The notes beneath the pieces are model-generated. The model was not told the origin of the DNA, ran no database searches, and saw nothing but the letters and a program-made list of their open reading frames with translations. A stretch of DNA of 64,000 bases from HGW-17 sp964516435 (GTDB lineage Bacteria > Myxococcota_A > Polyangia > HGW-17), in contig CAZEZP010000078.1 of the NCBI GenBank assembly GCA_964516435.1, positions 129,376 through 193,375 on the forward strand. Direction: 5' to 3'. Position numbers and translations under genes: made by a program. Numbering within the stretch: the first letter of the stretch is position 1; every line of letters starts with the position of its first letter. Below, piece after piece: positions 45,583 to 54,454 of the stretch.

Positions 45583-47913
45583 ATGCTGCCCACCATCAGG
45601 ACCTTCGAGAACAAGGGCGTACAGTACCAGATTCCAGAAACCCTGCAGCAGGGCCGCTACCGAGTCACCGGGGTGCTGGCCCGCGGGGGAATGGGAATCA
45701 TCTACAAGGCGCTGGATACGCGTCTGCACAACAAGATGGTGCTGATCAAGAGCCTCATCTACAAACCATCCATTTTCCAGTACAAAAGCGACAAGGCGCG
45801 TGATGAGGAAATCCTCGCCCGGCGGGAGCAGATGCGTTCCGAGAAGGTCGTATTGCAATACTTGTGGGAACGCGGTATTGGTGGGGTTCCAATCGTCCTG
45901 GATGCATTCGAGGATTTCAATCCCATGCTCCACGGTCCGCACCGGGACGAATCCACGGGCGATCTGTACACGTGCAGTGAGTTTTCAACTTCGGATCCCT
46001 ATCTGGTGCTCAATTATTTCGACGGGGTTCCCGTTGGCGACTGGGTGTTGGCAGACCCGACGCAACGGCAGAATTTTGCCAAAAGGATTCTGGTCAGCAT
46101 CACCAAGATTCTGGAGGTGTTGCATCAACCCTACCGGATGACACTGACGGATGGCCGGGAAATCGTCCTGCAATGCATCTATGGCGACATGAAGCCGGGA
46201 AACATCATTCACACCACGGACAAGTCCATCGTGCTGATCGATCTGGGCAGCGTCGTCAAGAAAATCAATGGCAATATCGAAGGCATCATCACCACCACGC
46301 CGGGCTACTGCGCGCCCGAGGTCAACGAGCAGCTGCAGAATTCCATCCTTGCGGCGGATGTCACTCCTGCGGTGGATGTCTACTCGCTGGCCGCCACGCT
46401 CTACGAAATCCTGGCCCGGCAGCCCCCGGCAGTTTCCATGGGCCACAACCAGTTCGATTTTTCCTTGATTCGCAGGGATTTTCCGGCATGGGAAAAATTT
46501 TTACTCACAGCGCTCGATGAACTTCCACAGAACCGGTTTCAGAACATGGCGCAGATGCGTGCGGCTTACTATGCCATGGTGGAAGGAAAAACACAGGCAA
46601 GTCCACCCGTTGATCGCGGCGAGATTTCCCGCCGGCTCATGCCGCCGCAGCGGCGGGTTTTCTTTGCTTTTCCGGGCTGGGAAACCCGCCATGAACATTG
46701 GGAGCAGAGAATCTTCCTGATGGCCACCCTGCAGAAGTTGGCCGGCAATTTCTATCTCAATGCCCAAGGGCTGTATGTAGACGCTTCCCGGTTGACTCCT
46801 TTGATACCGTTGACTTCCGTGGAAAGAACGATGTATTTTCCTTCCTTGAAGTTGCAGTTGCAACAGGTATCGAAGATTTTATGCAAAAACAAGGTTTATT
46901 TGCCTGAATTGCTGGAAGAGTATTTTTCAGATGAATATTTTTATATAATTTATAAAAGCAAGCAGGGGAATTCCATCAACAAGGATAACCCGGATAAAAA
47001 TTACATATACAAGAGAATTTCCAGGATCATCAATACATTCATCGACATGCATGCCAGCGGCATTCTCCTGCCCGAGATTTCCTGGGATGAAATCCGGTTC
47101 GACATCACGGATGCGCCGTTGTTCACCCATGTTTCCCGCCTTACCCATTTGGAGCATCCGCAGCAAGCCTTTCCGCAGTTCCTGCTGCGGATGCTCCAGC
47201 CGCGGCATTCGGCGCCGGAAATCGTGCAACTCAATGAATTCAACGAAAAAACCTACAGCTACCTGGTGGGCCGGCTGCTGCTGGAATTTTTGGCCGATGC
47301 CCGCCGGATTTCGTTGGATGACATATATCGGGGACAGGATTTTCTGGAAAAAGATGCGCTCGAGTCCTGGGCAGGACATCTTACGAACGATCCCGTGCTG
47401 CAGAAGTTTCTGTTGCATTCCCTGGCCATTCCATTGAATTTCCGGGCGTCCCTGTGGGATCTTCGCAGCCTGCTGGCCGACGGAGATATAAACACCCATC
47501 AGAGAGCGGGACACGCCGCCGCCGTGCAGGGGAATCTGATTACGATCCTCTCCAATTTCCATTTGGATTATCAACGGATCTATGCACGGGCTCTCGAGGT
47601 TTTTGGAAAGAGGATTCTGTATCAATCATTTGCCGTCCGGAGAAATGGCGGTACGACCAAATTACCCTCCTTCGTGCAAGTCGTTGTGCATGCCCAGCCG
47701 GAAGTCGCCCTGCAGCAAATTCTCCAGCAGCATGCCCAGCCGTATCTGATCCTGTGCATCAATTCGCACCACGATGCATGTTTTCAGGTCATCGATCGTC
47801 ATGCCCGGAATTTTAAGGGGATATTCATCCTGACAGACAATTTCAATTATTCCTTCCGGCATGCCAACGTGCATGTTCAGACGCTGCTCGAATTTCAGAA
47901 GAGGGGAACATGA
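45583..47913 (+). CDS. Ser/Thr protein kinase, 776 aa
   Basis: Pkn2-type kinase domain (about 18-320): glycine loop VLARGGMGIIYKA, VLIKSL lysine, catalytic loop YGDMKPGNI (HRD replaced by YGD but the Asp kept), and VLIDLGS in place of DFG with the Asp kept; the APE-like CAPEVN follows. So it is likely active. The C-terminal ~450 residues are unrecognised, with no membrane helix. Ribosome site GAAGGA is just upstream. Downstream gene overlaps by four bases. Probably phosphorylates a Thr read by the FHA protein. Confidence 0.88.
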   Translation: MLPTIRTFENKGVQYQIPETLQQGRYRVTGVLARGGMGIIYKALDTRLHNKMVLIKSLIYKPSIFQYKSDKARDEEILARREQMRSEKVVLQYLWERGIGGVPIVLDAFEDFNPMLHGPHRDESTGDLYTCSEFSTSDPYLVLNYFDGVPVGDWVLADPTQRQNFAKRILVSITKILEVLHQPYRMTLTDGREIVLQCIYGDMKPGNIIHTTDKSIVLIDLGSVVKKINGNIEGIITTTPGYCAPEVNEQLQNSILAADVTPAVDVYSLAATLYEILARQPPAVSMGHNQFDFSLIRRDFPAWEKFLLTALDELPQNRFQNMAQMRAAYYAMVEGKTQASPPVDRGEISRRLMPPQRRVFFAFPGWETRHEHWEQRIFLMATLQKLAGNFYLNAQGLYVDASRLTPLIPLTSVERTMYFPSLKLQLQQVSKILCKNKVYLPELLEEYFSDEYFYIIYKSKQGNSINKDNPDKNYIYKRISRIINTFIDMHASGILLPEISWDEIRFDITDAPLFTHVSRLTHLEHPQQAFPQFLLRMLQPRHSAPEIVQLNEFNEKTYSYLVGRLLLEFLADARRISLDDIYRGQDFLEKDALESWAGHLTNDPVLQKFLLHSLAIPLNFRASLWDLRSLLADGDINTHQRAGHAAAVQGNLITILSNFHLDYQRIYARALEVFGKRILYQSFAVRRNGGTTKLPSFVQVVVHAQPEVALQQILQQHAQPYLILCINSHHDACFQVIDRHARNFKGIFILTDNFNYSFRHANVHVQTLLEFQKRGT

Positions 47914-49355
47914 ACTCGCCGGTTTATGAGGAAACCCGGAAAAAGGCGCTCGAGGCGCTCCGGAACAAGGACTACGAGTCGTCATTTCTGCTGCACCTCC
48001 AGCAACTCGAATGGTTGCGGCGGGAACCGGTGGACGTGGAGAATCTCCAGGAACGCCAGCGGGTGCTCAACAACCTGCTGGTGAGCCTGCATGGCCGCAT
48101 CCAGCGCGGGCAGGCGGAAAATCCACGGGAATCCTGCCGGTTGTTCCAGGATTTTCTGAAGGAATACCTGGACGTATCCGGAAACATTCCATTCGAACAG
48201 CGCCGCCGGGGAGCCGATAATGTCATTTCGGACCTCTACCGCCATGCCCTGCGCGTGACGCTGCTGCAGGTAACGGAAGACGATGGCATTTCCCTGCAGG
48301 AACAGGAAAGGCAACTCAAGTGGCATGTGCGGGATATTTACGACCGGTTCTTCCAGGTATTTTGCCGTGATGGCGCTTTCCCATATGAAATTTTGCTCGA
48401 TCCATCTATGGATATGTTGTATTTTGAACGTCGAAATATTTTGCGTAAAGGTCATTTGCAGCAAAATTATTATAATACAATCTGGATGGCAGAGGTGTTC
48501 CTGCAATTTTTCTCGGGAGAGCATATGGCACGGGTGCGCTCCGAGATCCTGCTGCTGTGCAGTGATGTGAGCCAGTTTCTGCCGCCGCCCCCTGAACATT
48601 CCCGGATGCGGTTTGCCGCCGAAATGCAGGCGATTTCGTGGCTGGACAAAAGTCTGGCGGAATATCCGGAAAACCGGGTGGCACGCGAACGCCGCCAGCA
48701 ACTGGTTTCGTTCCTCACGGCGGCCGAGCAGATCAACCGTTTCCGCCATGATGTCGTTTCCAAGATCGAATCCATCCGGGGAATCCTGGGGAAACTGCAG
48801 GAAAGGAATCCCGATGGGGAAAGCCGGCAGCAACTGCAGGCCGCCATGGTCCACGTGCGCACCATTCTGGGTTCGTTCCGCCTGACCATGCGCGAGCGAC
48901 CCTCTTTGCGGGGCGTAGCGTCCATGGAATCGTTCCTGGAACGCTTCGCGGATGCAGATGTCACGGCCAAACTGCAGGGAACTCCGCGGCCGGTGGTGAC
49001 GGACGAGGAATATCTGGCTCTCGTGGTGCAGAACCTGGTGCAAAATGCCCGGGAGGCCTATGCCCGGAACCGGATTTCCGGCGGGCAGGTGCATGTCGTG
49101 TTCGATTACGACCGTCTGGCGCTGGAAGTTCGGGATTGGGCCGGCGGCATTCCGGAGGAATTGCGTGCCAATGACAAATTGTTTGAGCCCTATGCCTCTT
49201 CCAAGGGCATCCAGCAGAATGCTGGTCTTGGTCTGGCCAATGTGCGGGAAGCCTGCCGGCTGCTGGAAGCTTCGATACGGTACGAAATCCTGAAACAGGA
49301 TGGCCATACAGGTACGGTTTTCATTATCACACTGAAAGAACCAGAAAGGGATTGA
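47910..49355 (+). CDS. soluble histidine kinase, 481 aa
   Basis: The C-terminal half shows an H-box (FRHDVVSKIESI near residue 277), N-box (LVVQNLVQNAREAYA), G1 region (VRDWAGGIPEE) and G2 GLGLANVREACR: a complete HisKA-like and HATPase pair. The N-terminal 270 residues are helical and unrecognised, without PAS, HAMP or membrane segments, so it senses a cytoplasmic signal or a partner. The cognate-looking receiver gene follows three bases later. Confidence 0.83.
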   Translation: MNSPVYEETRKKALEALRNKDYESSFLLHLQQLEWLRREPVDVENLQERQRVLNNLLVSLHGRIQRGQAENPRESCRLFQDFLKEYLDVSGNIPFEQRRRGADNVISDLYRHALRVTLLQVTEDDGISLQEQERQLKWHVRDIYDRFFQVFCRDGAFPYEILLDPSMDMLYFERRNILRKGHLQQNYYNTIWMAEVFLQFFSGEHMARVRSEILLLCSDVSQFLPPPPEHSRMRFAAEMQAISWLDKSLAEYPENRVARERRQQLVSFLTAAEQINRFRHDVVSKIESIRGILGKLQERNPDGESRQQLQAAMVHVRTILGSFRLTMRERPSLRGVASMESFLERFADADVTAKLQGTPRPVVTDEEYLALVVQNLVQNAREAYARNRISGGQVHVVFDYDRLALEVRDWAGGIPEELRANDKLFEPYASSKGIQQNAGLGLANVREACRLLEASIRYEILKQDGHTGTVFIITLKEPERD

Positions 49356-49358
49356 AAC

Positions 49359-50351
49359 ATGCGTTCACTCAAAATCTTGATCATGGACGATGAAATCTTT
49401 GCCAATGACCAGAATCCGGCTATCCAGGCCGCCCAGCGCCTGCTTGAGGAAGGGCATCTTGTGCAGGTGACCGACCGGATGTCGGAAGTGCTGGGGGGCC
49501 TGCAGAAGAAGTTTTTCGATGTCTATGTGCTGGATATCGACATGTCCCTGGTGCAGGACATCGACAATGCCAGCGGTTCCAATGTCGGCCGGGCGCTTCG
49601 GAAATTCAGTTCGCTGACCAACATCGTCGTCTTCAGTGCGCGCGGCGAGGTGCCCGACTGGTTCACGGCCGCCAACTACCATTTCCAGGGATACGTATTC
49701 AAGGGCGATGACGGTGTGGAGAATCTGGCCCGCCATATCCGGGAACTGGCCGAGCGTCCGATTCCGGTGCCCCGCTTCGATCTCGGAGAACTCGAGCCGC
49801 CTTCGCGGGTTCTCGTGTACCGCCATCCCAGCCTGGGAGAACGCTTTGCGCCCGAGCGCATCCGTCCCTGGATCCAAGCCGTTTATCCCGATGCGGAAAT
49901 CCATGTTTGCACGCAGTTGCAGGAAGTCGTGGATTTCCAGCAGGAATGCGGCTGCATTCTGCTCTTGCACACCATGTTCCGGGACCAGGAGAGCACCTGG
50001 AGCGATTTGGAGCGGATTTTTGGGCGCCAGCCCAGACCGCATGTCATCGTGGCCGTGGATAGTTCCGGGGATACGCCCCAGACGCATCGCGGCACCATTC
50101 TGAATCTGGTAAACCGGCATCCGTTCCGCCTTCTGGACCTTGCGGATCCCCGTTTCGAATCCAGTCTGCAGCAGGCCATCGAACGCTCCCGTTTCTGGTA
50201 TGGCCGCCAGGAAGTATTCGAATATCCCGAGGAATTCCGGGATCGCATCGGCATGCCACTGACGGCAGAAGACGTGGCCTTGATCCGCGAGCAGGATGAG
50301 CGTTTCGATGAACTTTCAATGCAGGACGAGGGGGATGATCATGAAGCATGA
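49359..50351 (+). CDS. response regulator with unknown output domain, 330 aa
   Basis: Receiver domain at 1-~130: acidic pair in LIMDDE, phospho-acceptor Asp in YVLDIDMS (near 58-60), VFSARG Ser/Thr position and the Lys in VFKGD. Residues 140-330 have no DNA-binding helix-turn-helix; they hold VLVYRHPSLGERF and a second alpha/beta unit that may be a degenerate receiver. Output by protein contact is therefore likely. Its last codons overlap the PIN gene start. Confidence 0.82.
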   Translation: MRSLKILIMDDEIFANDQNPAIQAAQRLLEEGHLVQVTDRMSEVLGGLQKKFFDVYVLDIDMSLVQDIDNASGSNVGRALRKFSSLTNIVVFSARGEVPDWFTAANYHFQGYVFKGDDGVENLARHIRELAERPIPVPRFDLGELEPPSRVLVYRHPSLGERFAPERIRPWIQAVYPDAEIHVCTQLQEVVDFQQECGCILLLHTMFRDQESTWSDLERIFGRQPRPHVIVAVDSSGDTPQTHRGTILNLVNRHPFRLLDLADPRFESSLQQAIERSRFWYGRQEVFEYPEEFRDRIGMPLTAEDVALIREQDERFDELSMQDEGDDHEA

Positions 50352-51033
50352 AATTTTCCTTCTGGATACGAACGTCCTGTATGAAATCATTACCCTCTAC
50401 AGTCCAGAGCCTTCGTCTCTGGCCAAGAAAATCGACGGATTTTTGAAAGGCAGAAAACTCGTCTATATTCCGGATATCGTGTGGACGGAATTTACGGCTT
50501 CCATATTTCAAAAGAAAATTGATTATAGCGATTACAACTCGTGGCATCAAAGAGTTCTATCTTCATATCTTCATGTGTATCAATATCTGCTTGAACATAA
50601 AGTAAGAGATTACAAAACCTCCGGAATCGCATCCGTCGTGAACATCGATTTCATCGGCTTGGCCCGCGATTTCGCATTCATCCGGCCGGAAGATGATTTC
50701 ATCCAGTCTCTGGTTGGTGAAACCAGCCAGAAACTGCAGGCTGCACTGGCGCAGGAGAATCCCGACCCGGCGACCCTGGAATTCATTGAGCGGCAGCGCC
50801 ACAACCTGGCATCCGGAAAACTCATGGATGGCTGCGATACCATGATTCTGGCCAGCGCCATCGTGTTTGCCATCCAGCGTGCCGATTCCCGCGTGATTCT
50901 TCTGTCCAACGACCGCTGGATGGGCAGGGTCGCCAACCATTTATTGCAAAATCTGAACAAATATGGCCTGGAAGACCTGAAAAACCGGAGTTTTTCCTTG
51001 ACAGTGGAAAACCCGAAAAACTTTCGCTTTTGA
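50341..51033 (+). CDS. PIN-domain nuclease, 230 aa
   Basis: LLDTNVLYEI gives the first PIN aspartate, VWTEF the conserved Glu, DGCDTMILASAI the next Asp and LLSNDRWM the last acidic residue, so the four-residue metal site appears intact. Residue count is larger than VapC toxins (~130), fitting a standalone PIN RNase. Start 50341 has GAGGGGG six bases upstream; 50335 is also in frame. Eleven bases overlap the response regulator. No antitoxin is next to it, so activity may be held by the island's signalling proteins. Confidence 0.82.
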   Translation: MKHEIFLLDTNVLYEIITLYSPEPSSLAKKIDGFLKGRKLVYIPDIVWTEFTASIFQKKIDYSDYNSWHQRVLSSYLHVYQYLLEHKVRDYKTSGIASVVNIDFIGLARDFAFIRPEDDFIQSLVGETSQKLQAALAQENPDPATLEFIERQRHNLASGKLMDGCDTMILASAIVFAIQRADSRVILLSNDRWMGRVANHLLQNLNKYGLEDLKNRSFSLTVENPKNFRF

Positions 51034-51049
51034 TGAGAAAGGAGCATCC

Positions 51050-51286
51050 ATGAATCAATGGAATTATTATTATGTTTTTTCATCAAAAAGTCTTCAAAAA
51101 TACATTTTACATGGAAATAAATTGCAGTTTCTGGTAGGCGCAAGCAATCTGATTGAAGGCATTCCAACAAAAGTGATTCCCGCGGTTCTGGATTCGATGG
51201 GATTGCAGGCAGACACTGACTACCAGATTCTTTCTGCCTCGGCAGGCAGTACCCGCATCCTGTTTGCTTCGAAAGCGTCCGCATGA
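51050..51286 (+). pseudogene. truncated Cas10-palm-like protein (N-terminal 78 aa only)
   Basis: Reads YYYVFSSKSLQKYILHGNK then LQFLVGASNLIEGIP and ILSASAGSTRILF, the opening of the GGDEF-like palm domain of Cas10/Cmr2-related proteins that begin this way without an HD domain. Full versions run to several hundred residues; here the frame stops at 51286, where IS256-like sequence begins. AAAGGAG lies upstream and the gene is sixteen bases after PIN, so it was the last island gene. The family call is by pattern and needs a profile search. Confidence 0.55.
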
Positions 51287-51299
51287 GTCAAAGTCCAAA

Positions 51300-52800
51300 T
51301 GTTGCTGTAAATGCCTTCGGTCCAGTATGCGCTTGAGTTCTCCAGGCGCCGGTTCCGGTCCTCGACCTCTTCATGTCATCTTCTCCGCCTTGCCGAGGTC
51401 GGGGGCAGGGCGTTGGCGTCCAGGTCAGGTTGTACCCGGCTCTCCAGGGCACCCATGGCAGGTGCCCGTGCCGAGTGCGGCCTGACCCGATCAGGAGGAT
51501 TCTGTATTCGTCAGGGCAAGTTCACAGCGCCTGCCCGCAGCCCGGCACCTCCTCTCTCTGGCCCCCTTCACGACCCACCCACTCCCAGAATTCTCCCATT
51601 CCAGGCAGCGCAGTTCAAGCCAGGTTTCATGCGGCTCCATCAGCAGCGCGCCGGTCAACCGCCCGGCGGACGCATTGTTGGGGAAGATCCGGATCACCCG
51701 CTCCCGGTGCCGCACTTCCGGATTCATGCGCTCCTGCATGTTCGTGCTGCGCATGCGTTTGCGGTACTTCTCCGGCAGGGCCATCAGAAGCCATGGCGTC
51801 ATCGAACCCCTCCTCCAGGCAGGCCACGGACTTCTGCGCGAACTTCTCGTATTTATTGCGAAATGCTTCCAGACGGCGGCGTGCCTCTGGAAGGTCCGAT
51901 GCGTGAAGAACCAGGTTGGCGTCCGGGCCACCGCCTCCCGGTGACGGACACTGCAACTGCCGAGGATGTCGCTCAGCAGATGAACCTGGCAGCGCTGCCA
52001 TGTCATTCCCTGGAAGTTCTTGCGAATCGCCTCCCGCAAGCCATGATGGGCATCCGAAATGACGAACATCGTACCCCGCAGGCCCACGCCCCTTCAATCA
52101 CCGGGCCCCTTCAATCACCGGAACGTCTCATCCCAGGTGGCAAAACTCTCCGTATCACCGGTCTGGAGCCCGAACACCTCCCGGTAGCCGTCCTCGCGGA
52201 TGCCGCTCACGATCAAGGCCGCCCGTGACACCACCCGCTCATGCTCCCAGCTCTTGAAGAACATGGCGTCGACCAGAACGAATGGGAACGCCGCTTCCTC
52301 CAGGCGACGGCTGTTGAAGCCCTTCACCGGCAGTTCCAGCCACGCGCACAGCGCGCCCACCGTCGACTTCGAAAAAACTCGCTCCGCATAATTGCTCTGT
52401 GATTTCCGTGACTTTCCGGGTGGAGACCCCATTGACGACCATCTCCATCAACGCCAGCAAGAACGCCTGCAGATGCGTTGATACCGCTGGAATATCTCCA
52501 CGGAGAACGACCTAACCCGCGTTTGAGACACCCGCAGGTTCAGTGGACCCACGCGCGAAAACAGCATCCGCTACCGATACCCGTTCCGGTACCCGGCCCG
52601 CTCCCCGGTGCGCTCGTGTTTCCCGGCACCCAAGGCTTCGGTCGGTTTTCCAGTATTTGATTCAATACCTCTTCCACCAACTGCGCCAATCCATCCCGGC
52701 TCGATAAAAGATGGCAAAAACTCCTGGTTCACGCCAACTTCATATCCGGCCATCTATTCCTCCTCTAGCGAATCAAAAACCTTGGCAATCTTGAATTTAC
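51300..52800 (-). mobile_element. decayed IS256-family insertion sequence
   Basis: Contains a frameshifted IS256-type transposase on the minus strand. Possible imperfect ends: GTTGCTGTAAATGC near 51304-51317 against, on the opposite strand, GGTTTTGTAAATTC near 52793-52806. Ends are therefore approximate. It separates the signalling island from the CRISPR operon and removed the remainder of the Cas10-palm-like gene, either on insertion or by a later deletion. No target duplication found. Confidence 0.6.
51491..52753 (-). pseudogene. IS256-family transposase, multiply frameshifted
   Basis: Recognisable IS256 (mutator) pieces in several frames of the minus strand: N-terminal ALGAGKHERTGERAGYRNGY (52571-52753), the first Asp region FVLVDAMFFKSWEHERV (about 52330), the second Asp VISDAHHGLREAI with FQGMTWQRCQVHLL (about 52000), and the final Glu region NMQERMNPEVRHRER with IFPN (about 51700). 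At least four frameshifts are needed to join them, so no active enzyme is made. The rest of the region 52754-52910 shows nothing recognisable. Confidence 0.8.
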
Positions 52801-52910
52801 AAAACCGAAGTGGTGGCCTCCACCTCTTTACAGCACTCTATGAACTCGATCTTGAAAGTCGCGTCGGATTTTTATGAACCGTCAGGATTAGCAGGAATTC
52901 GATGGAAGGC

Positions 52911-54071
52911 TCATGAAATGAGCTCGATACGCGTGATTTTTACATTGTTTCCATCGATGGCAATAGTAATTTTTCCTTCGACCTCTTTCTTGCTTTCCTT
53001 GATTTTCTGCGCGAATTCAGCAGATATTTGTTGTTCTTTCACCAACTCCTCGAGGTCTGCTTCCACAGAAGTTTTTTTTGTTTTTTCAGATTTGATTTGA
53101 ATACTAATTTTTTTATTTCCCTTATTGTAATTTATTGTTTGTTGAAATGTTTCTTCGGTGCTTGAAGAGCCTGAAGTTGCAGCCGAAGAATTCCTGGATT
53201 TGCTTACAGAAATAAGGCGGCCATAACCTGCCACCGTTTTGGCTCCCACTCCCCATTCTTCGAGGGCATCGAGCAAGAGCGCCATTGCCAGATCGACCCA
53301 GTCTGAAGGGCCGGAGAGGCAGACCAGAAACTGTGCTTTTGGCCTTACAGTCAAGAAAGCCACAGGATTGGGGTCATCGTAATCGTTGGGTTCCTGAACC
53401 CCTTCTCCCGTGTAGTAGGTTTTTTGGTGTGGCGTGAGAATGTCGCGTGCGAAGGGCATCAAACTCGGAGTACCGGGAATCCACAGGGCATCATGAAAGG
53501 TGACAAGGCCTTTGAATGCCCCAGTTTCTGGATGCAATTCGTCCGTATCGGCGTCGGGAGCTCCGAAGATCGCCTGGTGGATGGCACCAGGGCCCATTTC
53601 AATCCTGTTTCCCTTCCAGCGGACGCCTGCATACGGAGCGCGTTCCTTTTCCGGGTGTTCAGGGCTTCGTGGATGGTATTCACGATGTTTCCAGGAAGGT
53701 CCAAAACACACGTCCACATAGTGGCTGAGCAGCCCTTTGAGGGCGGAACCGGGAATCATGGGCACTCCCCATGTATGATGCACGGTGAGCCCCACTTCCG
53801 AAGGCGCCGCATTGCCATGTCCGATGAGCAGGCGGCTGGCGGCTTCGATTTTTTCCACGCGAAAATGGGGCTCTTTTGTCAGATTTTCCCAGTGCTGGAA
53901 GAAGAACCTGTAATCACCCGGCGCATTCCATTTCGATAGTTTGTCAAACCAGCCATCCCGTTCTGCCTCATCGATGGTTCCCTGCGTCGATACAGGAGCC
54001 CATACGTCGTAGGCCAAGCCCATGTGTTCCGGCAATTTTTCCTTCAATACTTTTTCAAGAACATGCCTCAT
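52911..54071 (-). CDS. cmr6: type III-B CRISPR RAMP protein Cmr6
   Basis: RAMP-fold subunit: substrate-like SRLLIGHGNAAPSEVGLTVH, then the RAMP glycine motif MIPGSALKGLLSHYV and a later GAKTVAGYGRLI. Cmr6 caps the backbone at the head of the Cmr complex. The 386-residue protein has a low-complexity Lys/Ser/Glu-rich C-terminal extension (about 290-386) beyond the RAMP fold, in an AT-rich stretch, which is not usual. Last gene of the cmr operon, fourteen bases after cmr5. Confidence 0.88.
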   Translation of the reverse strand: MRHVLEKVLKEKLPEHMGLAYDVWAPVSTQGTIDEAERDGWFDKLSKWNAPGDYRFFFQHWENLTKEPHFRVEKIEAASRLLIGHGNAAPSEVGLTVHHTWGVPMIPGSALKGLLSHYVDVCFGPSWKHREYHPRSPEHPEKERAPYAGVRWKGNRIEMGPGAIHQAIFGAPDADTDELHPETGAFKGLVTFHDALWIPGTPSLMPFARDILTPHQKTYYTGEGVQEPNDYDDPNPVAFLTVRPKAQFLVCLSGPSDWVDLAMALLLDALEEWGVGAKTVAGYGRLISVSKSRNSSAATSGSSSTEETFQQTINYNKGNKKISIQIKSEKTKKTSVEADLEELVKEQQISAEFAQKIKESKKEVEGKITIAIDGNNVKITRIELIS

Positions 54072-54085
54072 GCATTCCTGCCTTT

Positions 54086-54454
54086 CTATTTGTTTTCAGC
54101 CCGTAAAGACTGGATGGCTCTCTTGAGCCAGAAAACGGCTCGCAGGACCTGACGGGTAGTCAGCATGTAGGTTGAAAGTTCCATTTTCCGGATGATATTA
54201 GGTTGCTGATTCCAGTTTTGTTGCTGCAATGCATGGATTTGAAATTCAGGCTTGGCCAGATGTTCGAGAAGTTTTTTGTACATCGGGTTTTGCTCGTGTT
54301 TGCGTTCTACCAGGCACATGGCTGCCGACAAACCACTACGCAAAATCGTGGTGCCAAAAGTGTTGACGGCGATCTTGTAATTTTCCACCTGGATATCTCT
54401 TTCATTCACACACGCATAAGCGATGATGGCCCGCTGTTGCTCCAAAGTTTTCAT
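54086..54454 (-). CDS. cmr5: type III-B CRISPR small subunit Cmr5
   Basis: Small helical protein, 122 residues from the ATG at 54452-54454, which follows GGGGGAGGTG and overlaps the cmr4 stop; the upstream in-frame extension overlaps cmr4 and is rejected. Position between cmr4 and cmr6, size and patterns such as LRSGLSAAMCLVERK and YMLTTRQVLRAVFWLKR match Cmr5, which forms the inner filament along the crRNA. Confidence 0.88.
   Translation of the reverse strand: MKTLEQQRAIIAYACVNERDIQVENYKIAVNTFGTTILRSGLSAAMCLVERKHEQNPMYKKLLEHLAKPEFQIHALQQQNWNQQPNIIRKMELSTYMLTTRQVLRAVFWLKRAIQSLRAENK

Noticed and set aside
51311..52228. 305-residue plus-strand open frame downstream of the Cas10-palm fragment
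   Set aside because: Antisense to decayed IS256 transposase; does not continue the palm domain.
52810..53100. Plus-strand frame starting VVASTSLQHSMN as the lost end of the Cas10-like gene
   Set aside because: Runs into cmr6 antisense and shows no palm-domain motif.
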